Notes: generated from the letters alone by a model not told the origin. A stretch of DNA of 9,561 nucleotides from an uncultured Oscillospiraceae bacterium (GCA_947631675.1 CANRMG010000062.1:1-9561); one strand, 5' to 3'. Shown: positions 1 through 6,232, counted from the stretch's first letter. Program-made: numbers and translations.

Positions 1-907
1 TGCACAGCTCCGCGGCGGTGTCGGCGGCCAGGGCGGCGTTGTTGAGCACCAGCTGGATGTTGGACTCCAGGCTGTCGCCGCCGGTGAGCTCCTTGACCCG
101 GGCCAGGAGGAAGGGAGTCACCTTCTTGCCCTTCACGCCCTGGGCCACGCTCTCGGCCACGGCCTGGTCGATGGCGGCGTTGATGACCGCCGGGTCCATG
201 GAATACTCCTCCGGGATGGGGTTGGTGCACAGCATGCCCCCGGGATAGCCCAGGGCCCCCTGGGCGGCGAAGGCGGCGGCCAGCTCCTTGGGGGAGTCCG
301 CCCGGAAATCCACGCCGAAGCCGCTGACGCGGGTGTAGAAGGCGGGCAGCTCGTCGGTCTGGTAGCCGCACACGGCCACGCCCTTCGTCTCCAGGTATTC
401 CAGGGTCAGACCCAGGTCAAGGATGCTCTTGGCCCCGGCGCAGACCACCAGCACCGGCGTGCGGGCCAGCTCCTCCAGGTCGGCGGAGATGTCCATGGTG
501 GTCTCGGCGCCCCGGTGGACGCCGCCGATGCCGCCGGTGGCGAAGACCTTTATGCCCGCGAGAGCCGCTACGATCATGGTGGCAGCCACGGTGGTGGCCC
601 CGTCCTCCCCCCGGGCGCACAGCACTGGCAGGTCCCGGCGGCTGGCCTTGGTGACGGCCTGGCCCTTCTTGGCCAGATATTCGATCTCGGACTTCTCAAG
701 TCCGGCCTTCAGCCGGCCGCCGATGATGGCGACGGTGGCGGGCACAGCGCCGTGGGCGCGTATCACGTCCTCCACGGCGAAGGCCGTCTCGGCGTTCTGG
801 GGCCAGGGCATGCCGTGGGAAATGATGGTGCTCTCCAGGGCCACCACGGGCTTTCCCGCGGCCAGGGCCTCGGCCACCTCGGGCTTTATGTCCAGGTACT
901 GATTCAT
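1..907 (-). CDS. psuG: Pseudouridine-5'-phosphate glycosidase (3' end off window)
   Basis: Cytoplasmic enzyme that reversibly cleaves the C-C glycosidic bond of pseudouridine 5'-phosphate to uracil and ribose 5-phosphate, in pseudouridine salvage. Seen: 302 codons from ATG 907 to the left edge, against about 305-310 for the family, so only a few C-terminal residues are missing. Motifs are VVALESTIISHGMP (Glu25), a GQAVTKASRRDLP segment (Lys88), GGIGGVHRGAE, MDISADL (Asp144) and CAGAKSILDL (Lys161). These match the Glu31, Lys93, Asp149 and Lys166 catalytic or metal residues I recall for E. coli PsuG. The start is fixed by GGAGGT at 917-922, nine bases before ATG. It lies 48 bases after the DUF1294 gene on the same strand, with no strong promoter between, so the two probably form an operon. 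A kinase partner (psuK) is not visible and could lie just left of the window. Confidence 0.95.
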   Translation of the reverse strand, partial: MNQYLDIKPEVAEALAAGKPVVALESTIISHGMPWPQNAETAFAVEDVIRAHGAVPATVAIIGGRLKAGLEKSEIEYLAKKGQAVTKASRRDLPVLCARGEDGATTVAATMIVAALAGIKVFATGGIGGVHRGAETTMDISADLEELARTPVLVVCAGAKSILDLGLTLEYLETKGVAVCGYQTDELPAFYTRVSGFGVDFRADSPKELAAAFAAQGALGYPGGMLCTNPIPEEYSMDPAVINAAIDQAVAESVAQGVKGKKVTPFLLARVKELTGGDSLESNIQLVLNNAALAADTAAELC

Positions 908-937
908 GCTTGACGCACCTCCGAAAAAACTCTACAA

Positions 938-950
938 TATCTGTGAGATA
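938..950. repeat. Short inverted repeat upstream of psuG
   Basis: TATCT-GTG-AGATA, a perfect 5+5 inverted repeat with a 3-base spacer, lies between the DUF1294 stop codon and the psuG Shine-Dalgarno site. It could be a small operator or part of an mRNA structure. It is too short to call a regulator site with confidence. Confidence 0.25.
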
Positions 951-955
951 CGGCC

Positions 956-1237
956 TTAGTGATACACGACGAAGCAGAGCAGCAAAAACACGGCGACCTC
1001 CGCCACAAGGATCAGGGGGACGCCGATAGTGAATTTGCGGTTTCGGATCTTGTGGCGGAAAAGATACATCCCCGCCAGGGCCCCGATGCTGCCCCCCAGG
1101 GCCGCCAGACCCAGCAGGGCCGCCTCCGGGATCCGTTCCCGGTGGACCCGGGCCCGGTGCTTATCCAGGCCGTACACCGCCAATGTCAGCAGATTCACCG
1201 CTTCCAGATAGATGAGCCATATCTTGAAGATATCCAT
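956..1237 (-). CDS. DUF1294 family small membrane protein
   Basis: Protein of 93 residues belonging to the DUF1294 family, whose function is unknown. Seen: the family pattern YGLDKHRA near residues 22-29, RIPEAALLGLAALGGSIGALAGM in the middle, then FRHKIRNRKF, and three hydrophobic stretches (about 5-23, 40-60, 70-91), so it should be an inner-membrane protein. I chose ATG 1237, where the family's N terminus begins. A longer frame to 1330 would add residues without family character that overlap the divergent AlaX gene. There is no Shine-Dalgarno site before ATG 1237; instead a near-perfect promoter ends six bases upstream, which suggests a leaderless mRNA. psuG follows 48 bases downstream on the same strand. 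Confidence 0.88.
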   Translation of the reverse strand: MDIFKIWLIYLEAVNLLTLAVYGLDKHRARVHRERIPEAALLGLAALGGSIGALAGMYLFRHKIRNRKFTIGVPLILVAEVAVFLLLCFVVYH

Positions 1238-1251
1238 GGCCGCAGTATACA
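1224..1251 (+). promoter_or_regulatory. Likely promoter of the AlaX gene, sharing its -10 with the divergent promoter
   Basis: TTGAAG (1224-1229), a 16-base spacer and TATACA (1246-1251) precede the AlaX ATG at 1276, giving a leader of about 17 bases that contains GGGGAGGT (1262-1269). The core GTATAC (1245-1250) is palindromic and is also the core of the minus-strand -10. The -35 lies inside the DUF1294 coding sequence. Confidence 0.5.
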
Positions 1252-1272
1252 CTTTTTTCCCGGGGAGGTCAA
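1244..1272 (-). promoter_or_regulatory. Promoter of DUF1294-psuG, leaderless type
   Basis: Reading the minus strand: TTGACC (1272-1267), a 17-base spacer, TATACT (1249-1244), then GCGGCC and the ATG at 1237. The expected transcription start about seven bases after the -10 falls on or beside the A of the ATG. The -35 overlaps the Shine-Dalgarno site of the divergent AlaX gene. Confidence 0.7.
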
Positions 1273-1275
1273 CCG

Positions 1276-2418
1276 ATGCAGACGAGAAAGCTCTATTATG
1301 AGGACGCGTATATCCGGCAGTTCCGGGCACATGTGCTGTCCTGCGAGCAGGACAAAAAGGGCTGGGCTGTGATCCTGCGGGCCACCGCCTTCTTCCCGGA
1401 GGAGGGTGGCCAGACGGCGGACACGGGCGAGCTGGGCGGCGTGCGGGTGCTGGACGTGCGGGAACGGGACGGCTTCGTCATCCACTACACGGACGGGCCC
1501 CTGCCTGTGGGAAAGCTGGTCCGGGGCGCCATCGACTGGCCCGAGCGGTTTCGGAAGATGCAGACCCACTCGGGGGAGCACATCGTCTCCGGCCTGGTCC
1601 ACAGTACATACGGCTACGACAACGTGGGCTTCCACCTGGGCGGGGACGGCTGCACCATCGACTTTGACGGGGAGCTTACCCGGGAGCAGCTGGACGAGCT
1701 GGAGCGCCGGGCCAACCAGGTGGTCTGGCGGGACGTGCCCGTTCGGACCAAGTTCCCCCGGACGGGAGAGCTCAAGACCCTGGACTACCGCAGCAAGCTG
1801 GAGCTCACCCATGACGTGCGGATCGTGTGCATCGAGGACGTGGATATGTGCGCCTGCTGCGCGCCCCATGTGGCCTCCACGGGCCAGATCGGGGTCATCA
1901 AGCTCCTGGACTTCATGCGCCACCGGGGCGGCGTGCGTATATGGATGAAGGCCGGGTCCGACGCTCTGGCGGACTATGAGGCCCGGTACGCCGCCAGCGC
2001 GGCGGTGTCGGGGCTTTTGAACGTGCCCCAGGCCGACATCGCCGCCGGGACGGAAAAGCTCGCAGCCCAGCGGGACGAGCTGAAGCGGGAGCTGGCCGCC
2101 CTGCGGAAAGCGGCGGCAGAGGCCCGGGCCGCAGCCCTGGAGCCCACGCCGGGGCATATGGTGCTCTTTACCGACGGGGACGAGGAGGCCATGCGCATCC
2201 TGGCCAACGCGGGCATGGAAAAGTGCGGCGGCGTGTGCGCGGTGTTCGCCGGCGAGGACGGGGCATACCGCTTTGTCATGGCGAGCCGAACGACGGATAT
2301 GCGGGCGTTCATCAAAGAGAACGGCCCGGCCCTTCAGGCCCGGGGCGGGGGCCAGAGCCAGATGATCTCCGGCCGCTGCGTCGCTGCCAGAGCGGAGATA
2401 GAGGCGTTTTTTAAGTGA
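1276..2418 (+). CDS. alaX: Alanyl-tRNA editing protein, long AlaX type
   Basis: Free-standing relative of the editing half of alanyl-tRNA synthetase; the family hydrolyses mischarged Ser-tRNA(Ala) or Gly-tRNA(Ala) in the cytoplasm. Seen, in 380 residues: an N-terminal barrel with AFFPEEGGQTADTGEL (38-53); the zinc/catalytic motif HSGEH (His98, His102); the second zinc motif CAPHVASTGQIG-like with Cys194 and His198; a charged helical stretch likely to form a coiled coil (255-285); and a C-terminal DHHA1-like domain (about 290-380) with GGGQSQMISG (357-366). The last two parts make it the long AlaX form. ATG 1276 follows GGGGAGGT by six bases. It has no aminoacylation domain, so it is not a truncated alaS. 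It is divergent from DUF1294-psuG and closed by a strong terminator 12 bases downstream. Substrate specificity cannot be read from sequence. Confidence 0.93.
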   Translation: MQTRKLYYEDAYIRQFRAHVLSCEQDKKGWAVILRATAFFPEEGGQTADTGELGGVRVLDVRERDGFVIHYTDGPLPVGKLVRGAIDWPERFRKMQTHSGEHIVSGLVHSTYGYDNVGFHLGGDGCTIDFDGELTREQLDELERRANQVVWRDVPVRTKFPRTGELKTLDYRSKLELTHDVRIVCIEDVDMCACCAPHVASTGQIGVIKLLDFMRHRGGVRIWMKAGSDALADYEARYAASAAVSGLLNVPQADIAAGTEKLAAQRDELKRELAALRKAAAEARAAALEPTPGHMVLFTDGDEEAMRILANAGMEKCGGVCAVFAGEDGAYRFVMASRTTDMRAFIKENGPALQARGGGQSQMISGRCVAARAEIEAFFK

Positions 2419-2430
2419 AAATAAAAGGAA

Positions 2431-2463
2431 ACCGGCGGACGTTTCTACGTCCGCCGGTTTTTT
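2431..2463. terminator. Strong bidirectional intrinsic terminator
   Basis: Perfect 12-bp stem (2431-2442 with 2447-2458), loop TTCT, then six T on the plus strand (2458-2463). On the minus strand the stem is followed by TTCCTTTTATTTT, also U-rich. It ends the AlaX transcript and, in the other direction, the lipoprotein transcript whose stop codon is at 2496. Confidence 0.93.
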
Positions 2464-2495
2464 GCGCTAACCAGGGCGGCCTCGCCCGTCGGGGA

Positions 2496-3818
2496 TCAAT
2501 CGGTGCCGCCGCTCTCCACGGCGCCCACGTTGCTAGAGTCCTGGGCCAGCAGAAGGATGGCGCTGCGCAGGTTGGCCATGGCGGTGGCGTCGCAGGCGTA
2601 GTTGAGTCCTACCACCTGCTGGACCGAGTCGCCGGAGAAGACGATGATGGGCCCGGACTGGTACTCGTCGGAGAGGGTGACGAACACGGTGATGCTGTCC
2701 CCGCCGGAGGGGGTCACGGTCTCAGCCGTGGCGTTGATAGAGGTGACCTGCCGGACGAAGCCGTTGGCCACGTCGCCGCTGAGGGTCAGGTAGCCGGGCT
2801 CATGGCCGCTGATGGAGTAGTCCACGTACACGCCCAGTACGGTGACGCCGTTGAACTGGTCATAGGCGGCCAGCTGGGCCTGGGCGATGTCCTCCCGCAG
2901 GGAGGTGAGGGGGCCGCCGGAGAAGGTGGGGATGGAGCTCTCCGGCAGGACGGTGACGCTGGGCAGGCTCTCCGTGCCCCGGAGCCAGTAGTATACCGGT
3001 CCGTAGACGGAGGAGGCCGTCACGGCCAGACACTGGTCCGTGAAGGACACGGTGCGGGTGGAGGCGTCGGGCATGGTGAACACGTAGTCCGTGGTCTGGG
3101 TCAGGTCGATGTTCTGGTCGGGGCTGGCCTCCACCCGGTCGATGGAGGCGTTGGCGAGGATGGAGAACACCTGCTGGACCACCGCCGGATCGGAGGAGGT
3201 GAGGGTGGCGCCGCCGTTCTGCCGCCGGCCCACGGAGATGGGGGTGTTCTGGTAGAATTGGTCGGCAAAGGTGCGCATGTCCTCGTTATAATAGAGGTCA
3301 AAGATGTCGAAGGAGCCGCCGTAGCCGGGGAAGACGATGTGCCAGAGGGCGTCGCCGCCGGAGACCGTGTAGGTGCCCGCCGTCAGGGTCACGTCCCGGC
3401 CGGTGAAGTTCAGGGACAGCTTGTCCCCGTCGGGCATGGTGAAGGTGAAGGCGGTGCGCTGGGCAGCGGTGTCCACGCCGGGAGCCCGGCCGGTGACGGT
3501 CATGGCCCGCAGGGCGTCGCAGGCGGCGATGATGCTGGTCCGGTCGAACACGGGCGCGTCGTAGCTGTCGCCCACCCGGATGCTCAGGGCGATGGGCGTC
3601 TCGTCATAGTAGCTGGCGGCAAAGCCGGTCCAGCCCATGAAGTCCAGCAGGGGCTGCTCCCGGAAGTCGGCTTGATCCGGGCTGTCCTGGCCGTCCGGCG
3701 CGGGGGCGTCCTCCACGGCCACGGGCTCCGTCCCCGGCATGATGGACACGTAGTGCCCGCAGCCGGTCAGACCCATACACAGCGCCAGGATGAGCAGCGC
3801 CGTCCAGAATTTTTTCAT
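2496..3818 (-). CDS. Lipoprotein of unknown function with a duplicated domain
   Basis: Secreted lipoprotein of 440 residues anchored to the outer face of the membrane. Seen: MKKFWTALLILALCMGLTGC, a lipoprotein signal peptide with lipobox LTGC and lipidated Cys20; then a low-complexity Pro/Asp linker (about 28-55). Two related segments of about 90 residues follow (roughly 74-163 and 192-282). They align through 'TxFTMPD(G/A)', a following beta-rich stretch, and an aromatic end (ALWHIVF versus YYWLRG). A C-terminal part (about 300-440) has alternating beta-strand character. I do not recognise the family. An ATG 18 codons upstream (3872) exists, but it would hide the lipobox and lie beyond the predicted transcription start; ATG 3818 has AAGGGAG nine bases before it. 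It has its own promoter and its own terminator, so it is monocistronic. Role (substrate binding, envelope) is not deducible. Confidence 0.85.
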   Translation of the reverse strand: MKKFWTALLILALCMGLTGCGHYVSIMPGTEPVAVEDAPAPDGQDSPDQADFREQPLLDFMGWTGFAASYYDETPIALSIRVGDSYDAPVFDRTSIIAACDALRAMTVTGRAPGVDTAAQRTAFTFTMPDGDKLSLNFTGRDVTLTAGTYTVSGGDALWHIVFPGYGGSFDIFDLYYNEDMRTFADQFYQNTPISVGRRQNGGATLTSSDPAVVQQVFSILANASIDRVEASPDQNIDLTQTTDYVFTMPDASTRTVSFTDQCLAVTASSVYGPVYYWLRGTESLPSVTVLPESSIPTFSGGPLTSLREDIAQAQLAAYDQFNGVTVLGVYVDYSISGHEPGYLTLSGDVANGFVRQVTSINATAETVTPSGGDSITVFVTLSDEYQSGPIIVFSGDSVQQVVGLNYACDATAMANLRSAILLLAQDSSNVGAVESGGTD

Positions 3819-3862
3819 ATATCGTATCTCCCTTCCCGCGGGGCGGACAGACATTTTTTCCA

Positions 3863-3891
3863 AGTATATCACGCCATTCCCCGTATGTCAA
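3863..3891 (-). promoter_or_regulatory. Consensus promoter of the lipoprotein gene
   Basis: Minus strand: TTGACA (3891-3886), 17-base spacer, TATACT (3868-3863); start expected near 3856, giving a leader of about 38 bases with AAGGGAG. The -35 overlaps the U-tract of the transporter's terminator (TTTTGACA). Confidence 0.9.
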
Positions 3892-3914
3892 AATCCCCCG
3901 GCTGCGGCCGGGGA
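3890..3914 (-). terminator. Intrinsic terminator of the transporter gene
   Basis: Minus strand: CCCCGGC-CGCA-GCCGGGG, a 7-bp GC stem (extendable by a U-G pair) followed by GATTTTG. The U-tract is short (four T), so efficiency may be moderate. It sits nine bases after the transporter's stop codon. Confidence 0.7.
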
Positions 3915-3922
3915 AGAGGCTT

Positions 3923-5269
3923 TTAAAGATATATGTCGGGCGGGGAAGGCGGCTGCGGGTCCTGCGGGACGAGCTTCGTCCGCTTCGGGTACAGAAGTCC
4001 CAGGGCCAGCGCCGTCAGCGCCAGGCAGAGGGCTGGGCCCAGGCAGGAGAGCGTATATAGGTCCCCGGCGGTCAGGAGCCAGCTCACGAGGCCCGTGGAG
4101 GCGGCCTGGGTCAGGGCCCGGACAAGATAGAGAGCGCCGCATATCTCCCCATCCGCCCGGACGCCGGTAGCCTTTTCCAGCGCGTCCGATACCTCTGCTG
4201 CCATGGTCCAGCAGGTGAGGGAGAAGAAGGCCAGCCCCGCGCAGGCCAGGGCGAACAGTCCCCAGAACGCCCACGGCCCCGCGGGCCGCAGAAAGAGCGC
4301 CGCGAGGAACAGGGCCGCGCCAATGGCGGCGGCGCCCGCCGCCAATTTCCGGCTCCCCGATCGTCCGGCCATGGGGCGGAGGAACAGCGCGCAAAAGAGC
4401 GTCATTAGGCCCACGGTCACGCCGGAGAGGACCTGGGCGGCGGGGTCATGATAGACCATGCTGAAAAGCTGGGGCAGAAGGCCCGTGCACAGGAGCTGGG
4501 TCAGCGTCTGGCATATCCATGCCGCCGCCAGACCCAGGAAGGGCCGGGAGAATACGATGTGCCGGATGGACCAGTTCAGGCCCAGCCGCTTTTCCCTGGC
4601 CGGGGCGGGGACCCGCCCGCGGGTCATGGCCGGGCAGAGCAGACAGGTGACCTGGGCCAGCAGGGCGAAGAAAATGGCTGTGGCCCAGACGCCGGCCGTG
4701 TCCGGCAAAAGCCGGCCGCCCGTGCCCTCCCGGTAGGCGGTCAGGGGCAGGATGAGCCCCGCGAGCATGCCTGCCAGGACAGAGCCCGCCGCCCGGCACC
4801 GGGACAGCCGGAGCCGCTCATCCGGCCGGTCAGAGGCGGCGGGGAGCATGGCACCGTAGGCCACGGCCGCGGCGGGGTAGAGAAGGCCGCACCAGAGGCA
4901 CCATGTGACCGCCATCCATACGAGCCGGCCCGTCTCCGTCAGGCCCCGGACCCAGGGGACGAAGAGAAGCAGCCCCGCCAGGGCCGCCAGGGGGCCCAAC
5001 CGCCGCAGATACCGGCCGAAACCGGCGGCGCCGGCGCACCGGGCCCGGTCCATGGCCAGTCCAGCCGTGAGGCCCGCGAACGCGCCCAGTATCCGCCCGG
5101 CCGTCATCACCATGGCCGCCGGGGCGGCGTCCATGCCCATGGCGAGGACGTAATGGTCCATGAGCAGCAGCGACGCCAGCGAGACCATCGCCTCGCCGCC
5201 CAGTCCGCCCAGCAGATAGCCCAGGGAGTCCCGCCGACCGAAGGGGCGGGAGGGGGCATCGTTTTCCAT
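3923..5269 (-). CDS. MFS transporter, GPH (sugar:cation symporter) type
   Basis: Integral membrane protein of 448 residues with about 12 hydrophobic segments. Family clues are the N-terminal 'RILGAFAGLTAGLAMDRA...GRYLRRLGPL' (about 59-94), resembling the GPH loop 2-3 signature, and 'EVSDALEKATGVRADGEICGALYL' late in the protein. The latter matches the GPH pattern of an acidic helix end, (W)xTGxRxxG and then a helix. GPH members (MelB, XylP) move sugars or glycosides with Na+ or H+; the key N-terminal Asp signature is diverged here, so the substrate is unknown. ATG 5269 has AAGGAG eight bases upstream. The gene starts only 20 bases after the U-tract of the 6S RNA terminator and no promoter fits between, so expression may rely on readthrough. 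A general MFS exporter is the alternative. Confidence 0.82.
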   Translation of the reverse strand: MENDAPSRPFGRRDSLGYLLGGLGGEAMVSLASLLLMDHYVLAMGMDAAPAAMVMTAGRILGAFAGLTAGLAMDRARCAGAAGFGRYLRRLGPLAALAGLLLFVPWVRGLTETGRLVWMAVTWCLWCGLLYPAAAVAYGAMLPAASDRPDERLRLSRCRAAGSVLAGMLAGLILPLTAYREGTGGRLLPDTAGVWATAIFFALLAQVTCLLCPAMTRGRVPAPAREKRLGLNWSIRHIVFSRPFLGLAAAWICQTLTQLLCTGLLPQLFSMVYHDPAAQVLSGVTVGLMTLFCALFLRPMAGRSGSRKLAAGAAAIGAALFLAALFLRPAGPWAFWGLFALACAGLAFFSLTCWTMAAEVSDALEKATGVRADGEICGALYLVRALTQAASTGLVSWLLTAGDLYTLSCLGPALCLALTALALGLLYPKRTKLVPQDPQPPSPPDIYL

Positions 5270-5289
5270 CGTGTGCGCTCCTTATGTAT

Positions 5290-5327
5290 AAAACAAGCGT
5301 CGGAGCAAAGTTTCCCTTGCTCCGACG
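5290..5327 (-). terminator. Terminator after the 6S RNA, in the leader of the transporter gene
   Basis: Minus strand: perfect 11-bp stem CGTCGGAGCAA (5327-5317) with TTGCTCCGACG (5308-5298), 8-base loop, then CTTGTTTTAT. The tract is interrupted (TTGTTTT), which could allow some readthrough into the transporter that starts at 5269. Confidence 0.85.
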
Positions 5328-5330
5328 GGG

Positions 5331-5513
5331 CCCGCCCTGCCGTGGGGGCCGGATTTGTAACCTGCACGACTCGGCAGGTGGGTCGCCTCATGGCGGTTTC
5401 CGCGCTTCCAACGTCCGGCATAGCCGGGAGGCCTGCGCTCCGCCGCCCTATATGGCATCCCTTATAAGAGATGTGGGTCCAATCTGACCCTTGAGACCAC
5501 GAACAGGGCAGGT
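5331..5513 (-). ncRNA. ssrS: 6S RNA
   Basis: 6S RNA binds the sigma-70/sigma-A RNA polymerase holoenzyme by imitating an open promoter and is a template for short product RNAs. Seen on the minus strand: a closing stem of CCTGCCCTG (5512-5504) plus TCGTGG (5502-5497) with CCACGG plus CAGGGCGGG (5345-5331). A 5' bubble side carries two small hairpins (GGGTC/GACCC and CATCTCT-TATA-AGGGATG). A long apical arm has GGCGG..GCGC paired to GCGC..CCGCC and a CCGGC-TATG-CCGG tip. The 3' bubble side carries the hairpin ACCTGC/GCAGGT followed by TTACA. The 'CACCT-hairpin-AGGTTACA' element closely resembles the matching part of E. coli 6S. Length about 183 bases fits the family. It starts about 12 bases after the DUF1292 stop; no strong promoter is visible (only AGGACC-17-TAGAAC), so it may be processed from that transcript. 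The exact ends are inferred. Confidence 0.8.
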
Positions 5514-5524
5514 TTGTTCTAAGA

Positions 5525-5818
5525 TCAATCCTCGGGAAGGTCCTCTCCGTCCTCGGAGAACACCTGTTCCATGTAATAGTCGTAGATGCGCTGGAGCTTG
5601 TCGTCGTCGTCCACGGAGACGAACTGCTCCTCGCCGTCCACCTCCTCCACCTGGAGGATGATGAAGCCGTAATCCGGGTCGTCCTCGTCCATGTCCGCGG
5701 GGAGGAATACCATATACTCGTTCCCCTCAAATTCCAGGGTGGACAGGTGCTCCAGTTCAAATTCGTTGCCGTCGTCGTCCTCGATGGTGATGTAGCTTGC
5801 GCCGAAATCGCTCTCCAT
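5525..5818 (-). CDS. DUF1292 family protein (YrzB-like)
   Basis: Acidic cytoplasmic protein of 97 residues. The pattern 'ITIEDDDGNEFELEHL', a short beta strand 'NEYMVFLPA', a Asp/Glu-rich turn, 'GFIILQV' and 'FVSVDDDDKLQRIYDYY' is that of DUF1292, a Firmicutes family often found near yrrK/ruvX-type genes; its molecular role is not known to me. ATG 5818 follows GAGGAGG with about seven bases spacing. It has its own consensus promoter inside the preceding small gene, and the 6S RNA begins about 12 bases after its stop codon, which suggests one transcription unit. Confidence 0.9.
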   Translation of the reverse strand: MESDFGASYITIEDDDGNEFELEHLSTLEFEGNEYMVFLPADMDEDDPDYGFIILQVEEVDGEEQFVSVDDDDKLQRIYDYYMEQVFSEDGEDLPED

Positions 5819-5843
5819 ATCTTTCCTCCTCGGCGTGTTCTGC

Positions 5844-6023
5844 TCATATTGTAAGGCCTGGGAGAAGAGATTGCAAGAGGGAAAATTGGGTTAAACGGGC
5901 CATTTCTGGTCCGTTTATGGTCTTTGGCTCCAGCAGCCCCAGGTTGACGAGCACCGCCAGCACGCTCATCACCACGGCCAGCGCAAGCGCCGCGCCCAGC
6001 AGGATCTTGCCTCTGCGCCCCAT
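5844..6023 (-). CDS. Small single-pass membrane protein, unknown
   Basis: Predicted 59-residue protein beginning MGRRGKILLGAALAL. It has a positively charged N terminus, one hydrophobic segment (about 7-30, ending NLGLL), then a short tail PKTINGPEMARL... of mixed character. ATG 6023 has AAAGGAG eight bases upstream; a longer frame reaching 6173 exists, but its extra part looks non-coding and overlaps the promoter of the PBP gene. The gene ends 25 bases before the DUF1292 start. Its Shine-Dalgarno site lies in the arm of a hairpin (6035-6063). I do not recognise the family, and the tail also encodes the DUF1292 promoter, so the reading is moderately certain. Confidence 0.5.
   Translation of the reverse strand: MGRRGKILLGAALALAVVMSVLAVLVNLGLLEPKTINGPEMARLTQFSLLQSLLPGLTI
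5848..5876 (-). promoter_or_regulatory. Promoter of the DUF1292 gene (and possibly 6S RNA)
   Basis: Minus strand: TTGCAA (5876-5871), 17-base spacer, TACAAT (5853-5848); start expected near 5841, 23 bases before ATG 5818. It lies inside the last codons of the preceding 59-residue gene. Confidence 0.8.
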
Positions 6024-6034
6024 GCTCTTCAGCT

Positions 6035-6063
6035 CCTTTCCGGCCAGTATGCCCGGAAAAAGG
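6035..6063 (-). promoter_or_regulatory. Hairpin that pairs the Shine-Dalgarno site of the small membrane protein
   Basis: Minus-strand RNA: CCUUUUUCCGG (6063-6053), a 9-base loop, and CCGGAAAGG (6043-6035). The core is a perfect 7-bp stem, extendable by CC/GG across a 2-base bulge. The second arm contains AAAGG of the Shine-Dalgarno AAAGGAG, so folding would hide the ribosome site. Confidence 0.4.
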
Positions 6064-6117
6064 CGGTCCCATGCGGGGAGATTTAGGAAGCCGTTCATCT
6101 TTTCTTCACAAATAGGA

Positions 6118-6146
6118 TATACAATCCGGGAAAACTGTGCTATACT
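6118..6146 (+). promoter_or_regulatory. Promoter of the PBP gene, extended -10 type
   Basis: TATACT (6141-6146) preceded by TGC (6138-6140), an extended -10, with a weak -35 TATACA (6118-6123) 17 bases upstream. The start near 6153 gives a leader of about 80 bases to the GTG at 6233. Confidence 0.65.
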
Positions 6147-6232
6147 AACCATGTCTGTATTTGGAAGTTTCAAAATAGTTTCAGCACGCGCACGACATTG
6201 CAGGACTGCCGCGAGTATTCGGAGGAGCAGCT

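Noticed and set aside
1195..2157. A 320-codon minus-strand open frame opposite AlaX.
   Set aside because: It lacks motifs and runs against the conserved HSGEH and CxxxH zinc motifs of AlaX on the plus strand.
2475..2488. Small hairpin GGGCG-GCCT-CGCCC between the lipoprotein stop and the bidirectional terminator.
   Set aside because: Only 5 bp and no U-tract; the neighbouring 12-bp terminator explains transcript ends.
2415..3926. A 503-codon plus-strand open frame opposite the lipoprotein gene.
   Set aside because: Composition is low-complexity Gly/His/Val/Asp, it begins inside the terminator region and overlaps a clear lipoprotein with signal peptide, promoter and ribosome site.
5331..5513. 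The structured region considered as a riboswitch controlling the transporter.
   Set aside because: The long closing stem, central bubble and CACCT/AGGTTACA hairpin match 6S RNA better, and the terminator hairpin shares no alternative pairing that I can see with the upstream structure.
4448..6072. Long open frames opposite or out of phase with the transporter, 6S RNA and DUF1292 genes (4448-5467 plus, 5107-6072 minus).
   Set aside because: They cross the 6S RNA structure and terminator, have no ribosome sites and show shadow composition.
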